Origin: a bacterium
Lineage (GTDB): Bacteria > Desulfobacterota > GWC2-55-46 > S146-80 > JALXFI01
Direction of reading: 5' to 3'
NCBI GenBank assembly: GCA_027069035.1
Contig: JALXFI010000357.1
Span: 1-11,999 of the forward strand
DNA length: 11,999 nt
Shown: one piece after another, positions 1 to 6,305 of the stretch
How positions within the stretch are numbered: position 1 is the stretch's first letter
Layout of the letters: every line of letters begins with the position of its first letter
The notes under the pieces: generated by a model
Seen by the model: the letters and a program-made list of their open reading frames with translations, nothing else
Databases searched by the model: none
Told to the model about the DNA's origin: nothing
Translations under genes and position numbers: made by a program

Positions 1-163
1 CGCCATCCATGGCGGCATTGCCCTGAGAGTTATGCATTGTGTGGCAATTGCCGCATGTCAAGTCACCTGCGCCTTTATGGACAGCGGATACTACAGATGA
101 AAACAAGAGTACATATGCAGTAAAAACAATTGTAATTATAATGTTATATGTTTTACTTGACAA
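1..163 (-). CDS. Periplasmic c-type cytochrome, N-terminal fragment (runs off left edge)
   Basis: The first 54 codons are visible. The protein begins with a basic N-terminus, a hydrophobic stretch (about residues 8-26, signal peptide) and a probable cleavage near VVSA, followed by one haem-binding CGNCH motif at residues 37-41. The segment after it (TMHNSQGN) is typical of multihaem or doubled-CXXCH cytochromes that carry electrons in the periplasm, so more haem motifs probably lie beyond the edge. The start is TTG at 163-161, chosen because an in-frame stop lies two codons upstream of it (TAG AGG TGT ATT GTT TTG, stop at 175) and an AGAGGTG ribosome site (177-171) sits 7 bases before it. No ATG or GTG fits. 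It is divergent from the helicase gene, with a long gene-free region between. Haem protein identity is secure; subfamily and haem number cannot be seen. Confidence 0.85.
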   Translation of the reverse strand, partial: MSSKTYNIIITIVFTAYVLLFSSVVSAVHKGAGDLTCGNCHTMHNSQGNAAMDG

Positions 164-696
164 AACAATACACCTCTAAGATTTTAAAACACAAATCTAC
201 TTTTTAAATTAGAAGCAAGAATTATGCCATCAACACCTCAAAGGCATAGAAACTATTTTACATTTAAATATCAAAATGATACTTCCATTAATCTGTTTTT
301 TTTCAAATTGCGTCAAGGTGCAACTAAAATAAAAGGAGGGCTTCGGTCAAAAAATTTAAATCTTTGCTTAATCAATTACTTAGCTCTAATTTTTGATTTC
401 TATCTCAGCAAAATAAATTGCACCCCAAAAATAGATTTGGGTTTTTGGGTAAATTAGCAAGACGCTTTAAATGCAAGGCCGCAGGCGATTTTTCTTTTGA
501 GGCGTAAATAACCTCTGCGGTGAGGAAGAAAATCGCCGAGAACACAGCAGTTAAAGATGTATTGCCAATTTGAAATCCCACTATCGCGGGATTTGGCGGG
601 AAATATTTTGCTATCTCTTTCACTCTCAATGGTGTATGATGGAAAGTTAAAACGTTAATTCCAATCAATTCATAACAAACGGAGAGAGTAAAATAT
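164..696. other. 533-base gene-free divergent region with inverted repeats
   Basis: No convincing gene lies here. The sequence is AT-rich on the left and holds inverted repeats on the right: GGTGCAA (317-323) with TTGCACC (418-424); CCCAAAAA (424-431) with TTTTTGGG (442-449); GGCGATTTTTCTT (484-496) with AAGAAAATCGCC (526-537, one bulge); inside that CCGCAG (479-484) with CTGCGG (515-520) as an alternative pairing; and AAATCCC (573-579) with GGGATTT (588-594). Short open frames on both strands (224-457 plus, 405-758 minus) lack a ribosome site and recognisable domains. The region may hold promoters for the flanking divergent genes, a structured 5' leader for the helicase gene, or a degenerate repeat element. 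No promoter with good spacing was found. Confidence 0.5.
484..537. other. Long imperfect inverted repeat, possible structured RNA or repeat element
   Basis: The arms GGCGATTTTTCTT (484-496) and AAGAAAATCGCC (526-537) pair over 12 positions with one bulged T. Within the loop GAGG (499-502) can pair with CCTC (512-515), or CCTC (512-515) with GAGG (522-525), or CCGCAG (479-484) with CTGCGG (515-520). The pairings are mutually exclusive, as in switching leaders, but equally possible in a decayed mobile repeat. There is no U-run, so it is not an intrinsic terminator. Strand of transcription is unknown. Confidence 0.4.
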
Positions 697-2283
697 ATGA
701 CGGATAAAAAGACATTCAGCGAACTTGGACTTTCGGCGAAGACGCTCGAGGCGATCAATAAAAAAGGCTTTGAAGAGCCGACCCCTATTCAGGCCATGAC
801 CATTCCGGTAATGCTGAGAGATGATACCAATATCATAGCACAGGCTCAAACAGGCACAGGCAAAACCGCAGCATTCGGATTGCCCCTTATAGAGATGGCA
901 AAAACGGATTCAAGAACGGTTCAGGCGCTGGTCCTTGTCCCTACACGGGAGTTGGCGATTCAGGTATCGGAAGAGATCAATTCACTAAAGGGAGATAAAG
1001 ATATCAGGATTGTACCGATTTATGGCGGGCAATCGATAGATCAGCAGTTGCGAAGGCTTAAAAAAGGCGTGCATATAGTGGTCGGCTCGCCCGGCAGGGT
1101 CATCGATCATCTCAACAGAAAGACCCTGAAGCTTGACAAGATTGAGTACCTGATACTTGACGAGGCGGATGAAATGCTTAACATGGGATTTATCGAGGAT
1201 ATGGAAGAGATAATGAAGCATACAAACCCGAAGAAGAGAACACTGCTCTTTTCCGCAACAATACCGGGAAAGATAAAGGCCCTTGCACGCAAATACATGG
1301 ACGGTTATGAGCTTCTTACGGCCAAGAAAGAACAGCTTACAACCAACCTTACAGAGCAGATATACTTTGAGATAAAGGCATCGGATAAATTCGAGGCCCT
1401 GTGCAGAATAATCGACATAGAAGATGATTTTTACGGTCTGGTTTTTTGCAGAACAAAGAGTGATGTCAACTCCGTTGCGAGCCATCTGATAGACAGGGGA
1501 TATGATGCAGAAGCCATCCATGGAGATATATCTCAGGCGCACAGAGAGAGAACTCTTGAAAGATTCAGAAAACAACGTGTCCGCATTCTTGTGGCAACGG
1601 ATGTTGCGGCACGGGGGATTGATGTAAACAATCTCACCCATGTCATAAACTATTCACTGCCTCAAGACCCGGAGTCCTACGTCCACAGGATAGGCCGTAC
1701 CGGAAGGGCCGGCAATGAGGGCACAGCCATTACCTTTATTACTCCAAGCGAGTATAAACGGCTTTTGTTCATACAGCGGTTTGCCAAGACCGATATAAAG
1801 AGATCAAAGGTGCCGAAGATAAAAGATATTATCAGGGCTAAAAAGAAGAAGATATACGACGACCTGACTGAAATCCTTGAAAATGAAGTAGATACCCAAT
1901 ACTATAATTGGGCTGAAAATCTCCTTAAGGATAATCCTCCTGCAGAAATGCTGGCCGCAGTACTCAACTATTGTTTTGAAGAAGAACTCAATCCGGATTC
2001 GTATGGCGAGATAAACGAGGCCGGCTCAAATGGGAGACAGATCGTTCTGCAGGGTAAAACGAGGCTCTTTGTAGCGCTTGGCAGGAAAGACAAGATTAAC
2101 CCCAGAAAACTTGTTGAACTTATTATGGGCAGGATATCGATCAAATCCAAAGAGATAAGAGACATACGGATAATGGATAATTTCTCCTTTATAACCGTAC
2201 CTTTTGATAAGGCGGAAAAGATAATTGCAAGTTTTAAAGAAAGGGGCAAGAGGCCGCTTATAAGTCATGCAAAAAAAAATTGA
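697..2283 (+). CDS. deaD: DEAD-box ATP-dependent RNA helicase (DeaD/CsdA-like, DbpA-type RNA-binding tail)
   Basis: This enzyme unwinds RNA duplexes using ATP and in bacteria typically serves ribosome assembly, mRNA turnover and cold adaptation in the cytoplasm. All family motifs are present in order: Q motif (GFEEPTPIQ, 24-32), Walker A AQTGTGKT (50-57), PTREL (82-86), SPGR (131-134), DEAD (155-158), SAT (186-188), then the second RecA domain with HGD (275-277), VATDVAARGID (299-309) and HRIGRTGR (330-337). Residues about 453-525 match a DbpA-type RNA-binding domain (PF03880) in character, giving 528 residues, between short RhlE forms and longer E. coli DeaD. ATG at 697 has GGAGAG at 681-686. 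It is alone on its strand upstream, with a 533-base region that may include a structured leader. Arginine codons are mostly AGA/AGG (26 of 36). Helicase identity is certain; the DeaD name is the best fit. Confidence 0.95.
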   Translation: MTDKKTFSELGLSAKTLEAINKKGFEEPTPIQAMTIPVMLRDDTNIIAQAQTGTGKTAAFGLPLIEMAKTDSRTVQALVLVPTRELAIQVSEEINSLKGDKDIRIVPIYGGQSIDQQLRRLKKGVHIVVGSPGRVIDHLNRKTLKLDKIEYLILDEADEMLNMGFIEDMEEIMKHTNPKKRTLLFSATIPGKIKALARKYMDGYELLTAKKEQLTTNLTEQIYFEIKASDKFEALCRIIDIEDDFYGLVFCRTKSDVNSVASHLIDRGYDAEAIHGDISQAHRERTLERFRKQRVRILVATDVAARGIDVNNLTHVINYSLPQDPESYVHRIGRTGRAGNEGTAITFITPSEYKRLLFIQRFAKTDIKRSKVPKIKDIIRAKKKKIYDDLTEILENEVDTQYYNWAENLLKDNPPAEMLAAVLNYCFEEELNPDSYGEINEAGSNGRQIVLQGKTRLFVALGRKDKINPRKLVELIMGRISIKSKEIRDIRIMDNFSFITVPFDKAEKIIASFKERGKRPLISHAKKN

Positions 2284-2334
2284 CATATATTATCAACGTA
2301 ATTTTTTACTATACAATTACAAAAGGAATAAAAA

Positions 2335-2889
2335 TTGCCGCAGAATCGATCATCCAACGGATGTCTGATAAAAACATGGCACAGACATTCCGGCCGGTTG
2401 CGGGGTTGGTTGTTGAAACATGTTGAAAGCTCTGCCGAGACCGATGATTTGCTTCAAGAGATTTTTTACATTGCCTTGATGCAGCGTAGAGATTTCTGCT
2501 CTATAAAGAATGCGCGCGCATGGCTTTTCCGTGTAGCAAGGAATATGCTGATTGACAGGCATCGGCTACACAAGATTAATATCCCCCTTCCCGATACGCT
2601 TCAGCAGGAGAAAAAAGAATCCATACCTGTGGACGGCCTGTCACAATGCCTGCCAAGGATTCTCTCCGAACTATCCTCAGACGACCGTGAAGCCATAAGG
2701 CTTTGCGACCTGGAAGGCATGAGTCAAAGACAATATGCTGAATTAAAAGGCGTTTCGCTTGCGGCGGCAAAGTCACGCGTGCAGCGTGCACGCAAACGCC
2801 TGAAAAAACAACTGGAGACAGTCTGTCAGGTTAGTTGGGATGAGACAGACAAAGTCTGCTGTTTCGTACCGAGGCCCCCATTAAAATAA
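2335..2889 (+). CDS. sigZ: ECF-type RNA polymerase sigma factor, SigZ-like with cysteine tail
   Basis: An alternative sigma factor directing RNA polymerase to a small set of promoters. Sigma-2 lies at about residues 20-80 (TDDLLQEIF at 37-45, AWLFRVARNMLIDRHR at 62-77) and sigma-4 at about 105-158 (MSQRQYAELKGVSLAAAKSRVQRARK). At 184 residues it has the usual ECF length plus a short tail holding C164 and the pair C175-C176; SigZ-family proteins often end in such a Cys-containing tail, which might sense redox state or metal. The start is TTG at 2335, with AAAAGGA (2321-2327) 7 bases before. The following permease and thioredoxin-like genes are the usual partners of SigZ-type factors, as far as I recall. 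No anti-sigma gene follows immediately. CGN codons serve 12 of 20 arginines, unlike deaD. ECF membership is secure; the SigZ label is moderately sure. Confidence 0.85.
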   Translation: MPQNRSSNGCLIKTWHRHSGRLRGWLLKHVESSAETDDLLQEIFYIALMQRRDFCSIKNARAWLFRVARNMLIDRHRLHKINIPLPDTLQQEKKESIPVDGLSQCLPRILSELSSDDREAIRLCDLEGMSQRQYAELKGVSLAAAKSRVQRARKRLKKQLETVCQVSWDETDKVCCFVPRPPLK

Positions 2890-2961
2890 CCTTCCATACC
2901 TGCATCCTTTTACCGGCTCATTCGTCTTAATACATAAAACTACATAATAAGGAGGGATGCT

Positions 2962-3915
2962 GTGTTCAAACTTTTCGGCGACTGGTTTGCTTACGAAATT
3001 TTAAGTCTCAATCCCGTGTCGCCAACAGGGCGGGCGGTACAGTTTTTTGCAATGGATGTCAGCAAGATATTTATGCTGCTGGTCGGCGTAATCTATATAA
3101 TGGGTTTTCTAAGGGCGCTTTTGAGCCCTGAAAGAGTACGCGGTTATGTGCGCAGTAAACCGCGCTGGCTTGCCCGCTTGCTTGCGGTCATACTTGGGGC
3201 GGCAACGCCCTTTTGTTCGTGTTCATCCGTGCCGCTTTTTATAGGATTTGTCGAGGCAGGCATCCCTTTGGGGGTAACCTTCTCGTTCCTTATTGCAAGT
3301 CCAATGATAAATGAGGTTGCCGCAGTACTGCTGGCGGGGATACTTGGGCTCAAAATAGCCGCTCTCTATGTGGCGGTTGGTATGGCGGTTGCCTATATTG
3401 GAGGCATTATAATGGAGTTGTTTCGTCCGGAACGCTGGGTGGAGGATTATGTATGGAAGATTCATATGGGCAATTCAATAAAAGTCCAGTCTGAGGCAAG
3501 CCTGTCGGGCAGTCATCGTTTTGCCGTTGCCGAGGTTAAAGAAATATTAAAGCGTATATGGAAGTGGGTTGTCATCGGCGTTGCAGCCGGCGCCCTCTTT
3601 CACGGCTATGTGCCAAACGAGTGGATTCAGGCACATCTTGTAAACAACAGTTTCTGGTCGGTGCCTTTGGCGGTTCTGCTTGGCGTCCCCCTTTACTCCA
3701 ATGCAACAGGTGTAATACCAATCGCAGAGGCAATGCTTGGCAAGGGGGTGCCTATCGGAACTACGCTGGCCTTGATGATGAGCATAGCGGCTCTGTCCCT
3801 TCCGGAGATGCTCATTTTAAGAAAGGTCATACGCTGGCCTGCTTTGGTACGTTTCGCCGCCGTTCTGGCTTTAGCTTTTACACTGGCAGGATGGGCATTC
3901 AATATGTATCTTTAA
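2962..3915 (+). CDS. DUF318/ArsP-type permease with CSC motif
   Basis: A polytopic inner-membrane protein of 317 residues belonging to the permease family PF03773 (UPF0718), which includes the organoarsenical exporter ArsP. The hallmark TPFCSCSSVPLF lies at residues 82-93, followed by the conserved IASPMINE (111-118), and a second half-repeat signature GVPLYSNATGVIPI at 241-254. Hydrophobic spans are visible at about 32-52, 71-90, 102-125, 131-151, 201-214, 232-248, 265-283 and 295-315, with a hydrophilic loop around 152-195. The GTG start at 2962 has AAGGAGG (2949-2955) 6 bases upstream. It is flanked by a SigZ-like sigma factor and a CxxC thioredoxin-fold protein, 17 bases downstream. The substrate cannot be read from sequence: trivalent (methyl)arsenic, another soft metal or a thiol compound are all possible. 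Family assignment is confident, substrate is not. Confidence 0.9.
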   Translation: MFKLFGDWFAYEILSLNPVSPTGRAVQFFAMDVSKIFMLLVGVIYIMGFLRALLSPERVRGYVRSKPRWLARLLAVILGAATPFCSCSSVPLFIGFVEAGIPLGVTFSFLIASPMINEVAAVLLAGILGLKIAALYVAVGMAVAYIGGIIMELFRPERWVEDYVWKIHMGNSIKVQSEASLSGSHRFAVAEVKEILKRIWKWVVIGVAAGALFHGYVPNEWIQAHLVNNSFWSVPLAVLLGVPLYSNATGVIPIAEAMLGKGVPIGTTLALMMSIAALSLPEMLILRKVIRWPALVRFAAVLALAFTLAGWAFNMYL

Positions 3916-3932
3916 AAATAAAGGAGGAGAAA

Positions 3933-4163
3933 ATGAAAAAGATCAAGGTGCTTGGTTCAGGTTGTTCCAAATGTAAAGCCACCGCTCGGATGATCAAAGA
4001 AGTTGCGCATGAAAAAGGAGCGGCTATAGAGCTTGAAAAGGTTGAAGATATCAAAGAGATAATGGTATATGGCCTTATGTCCACACCAGGGGTTGTAATA
4101 GATGGTAAACTTGTTCATGCAGGCAGTGTGCCTGCCAGGGGGCAAATCAGACAGTGGATGTAA
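3933..4163 (+). CDS. Small thioredoxin-fold protein with CxxC (redox-active disulfide protein type)
   Basis: A 76-residue cytoplasmic protein resembling the small archaeal/bacterial thioredoxin-glutaredoxin-like family (MTH895/TM0996 type, thioredoxin_3). The redox pair is in GCSKCK (C11 and C14), and the cis-proline loop is TPGVVIDG (51-58), so both halves of the active site are present. It is shorter than classic thioredoxin (about 105 residues) because it lacks the first strand and helix. ATG at 3933 follows AAGGAGG (3921-3927) by 5 bases; a longer in-frame ORF extends upstream into the permease gene in another frame and is not used. It lies 17 bases after the permease and 37 before the second sigma gene, so is probably co-transcribed. 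Likely role (inferred): reducing a metal(loid) or delivering it or reductant to the permease's CSC site. Confidence 0.9.
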   Translation: MKKIKVLGSGCSKCKATARMIKEVAHEKGAAIELEKVEDIKEIMVYGLMSTPGVVIDGKLVHAGSVPARGQIRQWM

Positions 4164-4200
4164 GGAGCCGCTCCGTCATTGTGAAGGAGACATACTAACG

Positions 4201-4734
4201 GTGCTTAAAGATGAGCAGATCATGCTGCTGGCAGCAGAAGGCGACCTTGACGCCTTTAATGAAATTGTGCTGCGTCATCAGCGTACTGCATGGAGTGTGG
4301 CTTACCGCTTCATTGGCGATTCGGCTGAGGCAGAGGATATAACACAGGAAGCATTCCTGCGGGTATTGGAGACGGGGCATCAGTATCGTCCTTCTGCCGC
4401 TTTCTCAACGTACCTCTATCGCATTATCACCAGACTTTGTATAGACCACACCCGCAAGAAACGTCCTTCTTTCACCGGAGAACCACCAGAGATAGCTGAT
4501 CGTTCCCATGAGCCGTCTGCAACCCTTTACAGCAAGGAGCGCGAAACGAAGTTACGTCAGGCAATGGACAGCCTGTCGCCCAGACAACGTATGGCTATCA
4601 TACTCAAGTACTATGAAGAATTGAGTTATGCCGACATTGCAAAGGCTCTGGAAACAACGGTCAAGGCCGTGGAGAGGCTGCTTGACCGAGCCAGAAAGAC
4701 GCTTAAGGCCGGTTTGTTACATATAAGAAAATAG
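4201..4734 (+). CDS. ECF-type RNA polymerase sigma factor (RpoE-like)
   Basis: A 177-residue extracytoplasmic-function sigma factor. Sigma-2 is at about 19-85 (YRFIGDSAEAEDITQEAFLRV 35-55, with the DITQE core-binding motif and the TYLYRIITRLCIDHTRK segment), and sigma-4 at about 115-168 (LSPRQRMAIILKYYEELSYADIA with helix-turn-helix VKAVERLLDRARK). The GTG start at 4201 is preceded by AAGGAGA (4184-4190) at 10 bases; an in-frame ATG at 4102 lies inside the thioredoxin-like gene and adds 33 residues foreign to the family, so is rejected. It is followed by a hairpin and then a zinc-finger anti-sigma and a periplasmic sensor, the set expected for a CnrH-like metal-responsive factor. CGN codons serve 13 of 18 arginines, against 2 of 20 in coaBC, hinting at foreign origin. 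Target promoters are not identifiable. Confidence 0.9.
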   Translation: MLKDEQIMLLAAEGDLDAFNEIVLRHQRTAWSVAYRFIGDSAEAEDITQEAFLRVLETGHQYRPSAAFSTYLYRIITRLCIDHTRKKRPSFTGEPPEIADRSHEPSATLYSKERETKLRQAMDSLSPRQRMAIILKYYEELSYADIAKALETTVKAVERLLDRARKTLKAGLLHIRK

Positions 4735-4758
4735 AAACCCGCGGGGGTTTTCTCTTTT
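4735..4758 (+). terminator. Hairpin with T-rich tail between sigma and anti-sigma genes
   Basis: AAACCC (4735-4740) pairs with GGGTTT (4745-4750) around a GCGG loop, followed by TCTCTTTT. It begins at the very end of the sigma gene stop codon and is 59 bases before the anti-sigma ATG. It resembles an intrinsic terminator or attenuator that would lower anti-sigma transcription relative to sigma. The T-run is interrupted by C residues, so termination may be partial. Confidence 0.6.
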
Positions 4759-4793
4759 CCATCCGTTTAACAAGTATAGTAGGGAGAGTTATT

Positions 4794-5306
4794 ATGAGGT
4801 GCAAAAAAATAACTTCTTATCTCAATGCGTACACAGATGGCGAGCTTCCTGAAAAACAGCGTTCCATAGTGGAAGCCCATCTCGAGAGCTGCAAGGTTTG
4901 CCAAGCTCGGCTCGATGATATCCATAAAATAGGTGAATTATTCCGGGGTTCGCTCCCTGTCCCCCCAGTGCCGGACGGGCTTGCCGCAAGGATAACGGCC
5001 GAGGCCCGAAAAAGAAAGTCGGTTTATAGGATAAAAAGACCGTCGGCGTCTCCATCATGGAATCCTTTCAGGTGGATATATGCATTTTCATGGCCTATGA
5101 GAATTGCGGTGTGTGCAACTGTATTCATAGCCATGATTGCAGGAACGTTTATTGACGGCAAATGGGTGTTTGAACAGAATTTGAACATCAAAGCGGAAGA
5201 TAATTTTTACGGCATGGAATGGTTCAACCCCGTTCCTCCCGGTTCCATCGGCTCGATCTACATCGCCATTACCGATCAAACACACAGAAAAGGAAATAAA
5301 CGATGA
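4794..5306 (+). CDS. Zinc-finger (ZAS/zf-HC2) membrane anti-sigma factor
   Basis: A 170-residue single-pass protein that would hold the preceding sigma factor inactive at the inner membrane. The cytoplasmic N-terminus carries the zinc-binding anti-sigma pattern: C3, then H29-x3-C33-x2-C36 in HLESCKVC, with the typical ITSYLNAYTDGELP lead-in. Residues about 40-98 form a proline/basic linker, and a transmembrane helix runs at about 101-120. The remaining 50 residues are periplasmic and lack a recognised domain. ATG at 4794 has AGGGAG (4781-4786) 7 bases before. Its stop overlaps the start of the next gene (ATGA, 5303-5306), so it is translationally coupled to the periplasmic sensor. This replaces the unrelated CnrY found in classic Cnr systems. 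Pairing with the upstream sigma is inferred from adjacency. Confidence 0.88.
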   Translation: MRCKKITSYLNAYTDGELPEKQRSIVEAHLESCKVCQARLDDIHKIGELFRGSLPVPPVPDGLAARITAEARKRKSVYRIKRPSASPSWNPFRWIYAFSWPMRIAVCATVFIAMIAGTFIDGKWVFEQNLNIKAEDNFYGMEWFNPVPPGSIGSIYIAITDQTHRKGNKR

Positions 5307-5779
5307 AAAAAAACCTTAAGACCCTATCTATAATCTTTTCCGTAGTGTTCAATATCGTCTTTATCGGGTTATTTTTATACCATAAGACAGACACATTATT
5401 TATTACGGGCCGCCTCTCAAGTCACAGTCATACCCTTTATGAGGAATTGGACATTGACCGCGGCCGGATTCACAGATTAGACCGTCTTCGCGACAAGTTT
5501 CACCTATTTGTCACCGAACAAGGGCAGAAAATCAAGGCAAAACAGCTTGAACTCATTGCTCTTCTGGCAATGGAGCAGCCCGATCGCAAAGCCATCGACT
5601 TAAAACAGGAGGAAATACAGGCTCTACAACATGAGATGCAAAACAAGGTAATAGATCACCTTCTTGAAGAAAACAGGGTCTTTACGCCCGAACAAAGGAA
5701 AAGATTCTTTGCGCTTATCAGGAAAAGAATCAAGGAAAGCAGCGGCCCCCGTCCCCGGTGGATGCCTCAGAAACAGTGA
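5303..5779 (+). CDS. Membrane-anchored periplasmic heavy-metal sensor (CnrX/Spy/CpxP-like)
   Basis: A 158-residue protein with an N-terminal membrane anchor (about residues 7-26) and an all-helical, highly charged periplasmic domain (about 40-145). The pattern LLAMEQPDRKAIDLKQEEIQ followed by FTPEQRKRFFALI (127-139) is the signature of the periplasmic metal-resistance/CpxP fold (PF13801), which includes CnrX, NccX, ZraP and Spy. CnrX binds Ni or Co in the periplasm and relieves anti-sigma inhibition. Possible ligands here are H41, H43, H57 and H67, but the exact metal site cannot be assigned. It overlaps the anti-sigma stop by four bases, fitting a sigma/anti-sigma/sensor triad. The pump genes that normally follow are absent (see remnant at 6306-6410). 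Family assignment is good; metal specificity is unknown. Confidence 0.8.
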   Translation: MKKNLKTLSIIFSVVFNIVFIGLFLYHKTDTLFITGRLSSHSHTLYEELDIDRGRIHRLDRLRDKFHLFVTEQGQKIKAKQLELIALLAMEQPDRKAIDLKQEEIQALQHEMQNKVIDHLLEENRVFTPEQRKRFFALIRKRIKESSGPRPRWMPQKQ

Positions 5780-5782
5780 GGG

Positions 5783-5799
5783 AAAAACGCCGGTTTTTT
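5783..5799 (+). terminator. Weak A/T hairpin with T-run after the metal-sensor gene
   Basis: AAAAAC (5783-5788) pairs with GTTTTT (5793-5798) around GCCG, with the T-run forming the right arm. The stem has a single G-C pair, so termination would be weak. It lies in the 63-base gap between the sensor stop and the cytochrome c' gene and may separate the sigma module from the haem genes. Confidence 0.35.
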
Positions 5800-5842
5800 G
5801 ATGTTAATTTTAAGTTCTATAACCATTTGAAAGGAGAAGGAT

Positions 5843-6304
5843 ATGAAAAGATTTTTGATTGTTTTTGCTGTGGTAGTTCTGCTCGGTGGAGCGCTTAATG
5901 TAATGGCAGAAAAACACGGTATGCACATGATGATGCAAGAGACGACAAATGAAACAAATGCAGTAAGGGTTTCCCTCAAACTCAACCCCAAAATGAAACA
6001 ACATTTATTGAAAAACATGCAAAGCCATGTAGAAGCGGTACGGAGTATAATAGGGCTTATGGCGGAGGGTAAATTTAACAAGGCATCGGAAACGGCGCAT
6101 GCCAAATTGGGGCTTACCCCTCAAATGCAACGGATGTGCAGCATGTTTAAGAATGACGGATACAGAGAAATGGGTTTTGCATTCCACAAAAGCGCTGACA
6201 AACTTGGTGAAATACTAAAAACAGGGGATATGAACCGGTCACTCCATGCCCTTAACGCTACAATGAACTACTGTGTGACATGCCACAGAACATTCCGGCA
6301 GTGA
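5843..6304 (+). CDS. Cytochrome c'-like periplasmic haem protein
   Basis: A 153-residue exported monohaem cytochrome. A signal peptide covers about residues 1-22 (hydrophobic core LIVFAVVVLLGGALNV, cleavage near VMA). The mature part is helical, and the single haem site CVTCH is at 144-148, five residues from the C-terminus, the layout of cytochrome c' four-helix proteins. Such proteins bind NO or CO or protect against nitrosative stress; electron transfer is also possible. A Met/His-rich stretch (HGMHMMM, 25-31) after the signal peptide could bind Cu or another soft metal. ATG at 5843 has AAGGAGA (5831-5837) just before. It stands directly downstream of the metal-sensor gene and its stop abuts an RND pump remnant. 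The haem site is certain; the cytochrome c' class is probable because of motif position and length. Confidence 0.82.
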   Translation: MKRFLIVFAVVVLLGGALNVMAEKHGMHMMMQETTNETNAVRVSLKLNPKMKQHLLKNMQSHVEAVRSIIGLMAEGKFNKASETAHAKLGLTPQMQRMCSMFKNDGYREMGFAFHKSADKLGEILKTGDMNRSLHALNATMNYCVTCHRTFRQ

Positions 6305-6305
6305 G

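Noticed and set aside
224..457. 77-codon plus-strand ORF in the gene-free region
   Set aside because: Very AT-rich, no ribosome site or recognisable domain; composition looks like chance.
608..640. TTGCTA/TATGAT as a promoter for deaD
   Set aside because: Spacer is 21 bases and no extended -10 is present; too weak to list as a promoter.
405..758. 117-codon minus-strand ORF opposite the helicase start
   Set aside because: It overlaps the first 62 bases of deaD, has no ribosome site, and is laid over inverted repeats; more likely a spurious frame of a structured or repeated element.
985..1641. 218-codon minus-strand ORF inside deaD
   Set aside because: Entirely antisense to a helicase with all motifs intact; a coding shadow.
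2280..2317. Perfect TTGACA (2280-2285) before the first sigma gene as a sigma-70 promoter
   Set aside because: The -10-like hexamers TACTAT (2307-2312) and TACAAT (2312-2317) are 21 and 26 bases away, too far for a normal spacer; part of TTGACA also overlaps the deaD stop.
3558..3932. Long upstream extension of the thioredoxin-like frame through the permease gene
   Set aside because: Out of frame with an intact permease; the ATG at 3933 has an excellent AAGGAGG site and the family size.
4102..4200. Upstream ATG (4102) as start of the second sigma factor
   Set aside because: Lies within the thioredoxin-like gene, has no ribosome site, and adds 33 residues not expected before an ECF sigma-2 domain; GTG at 4201 has AAGGAGA.
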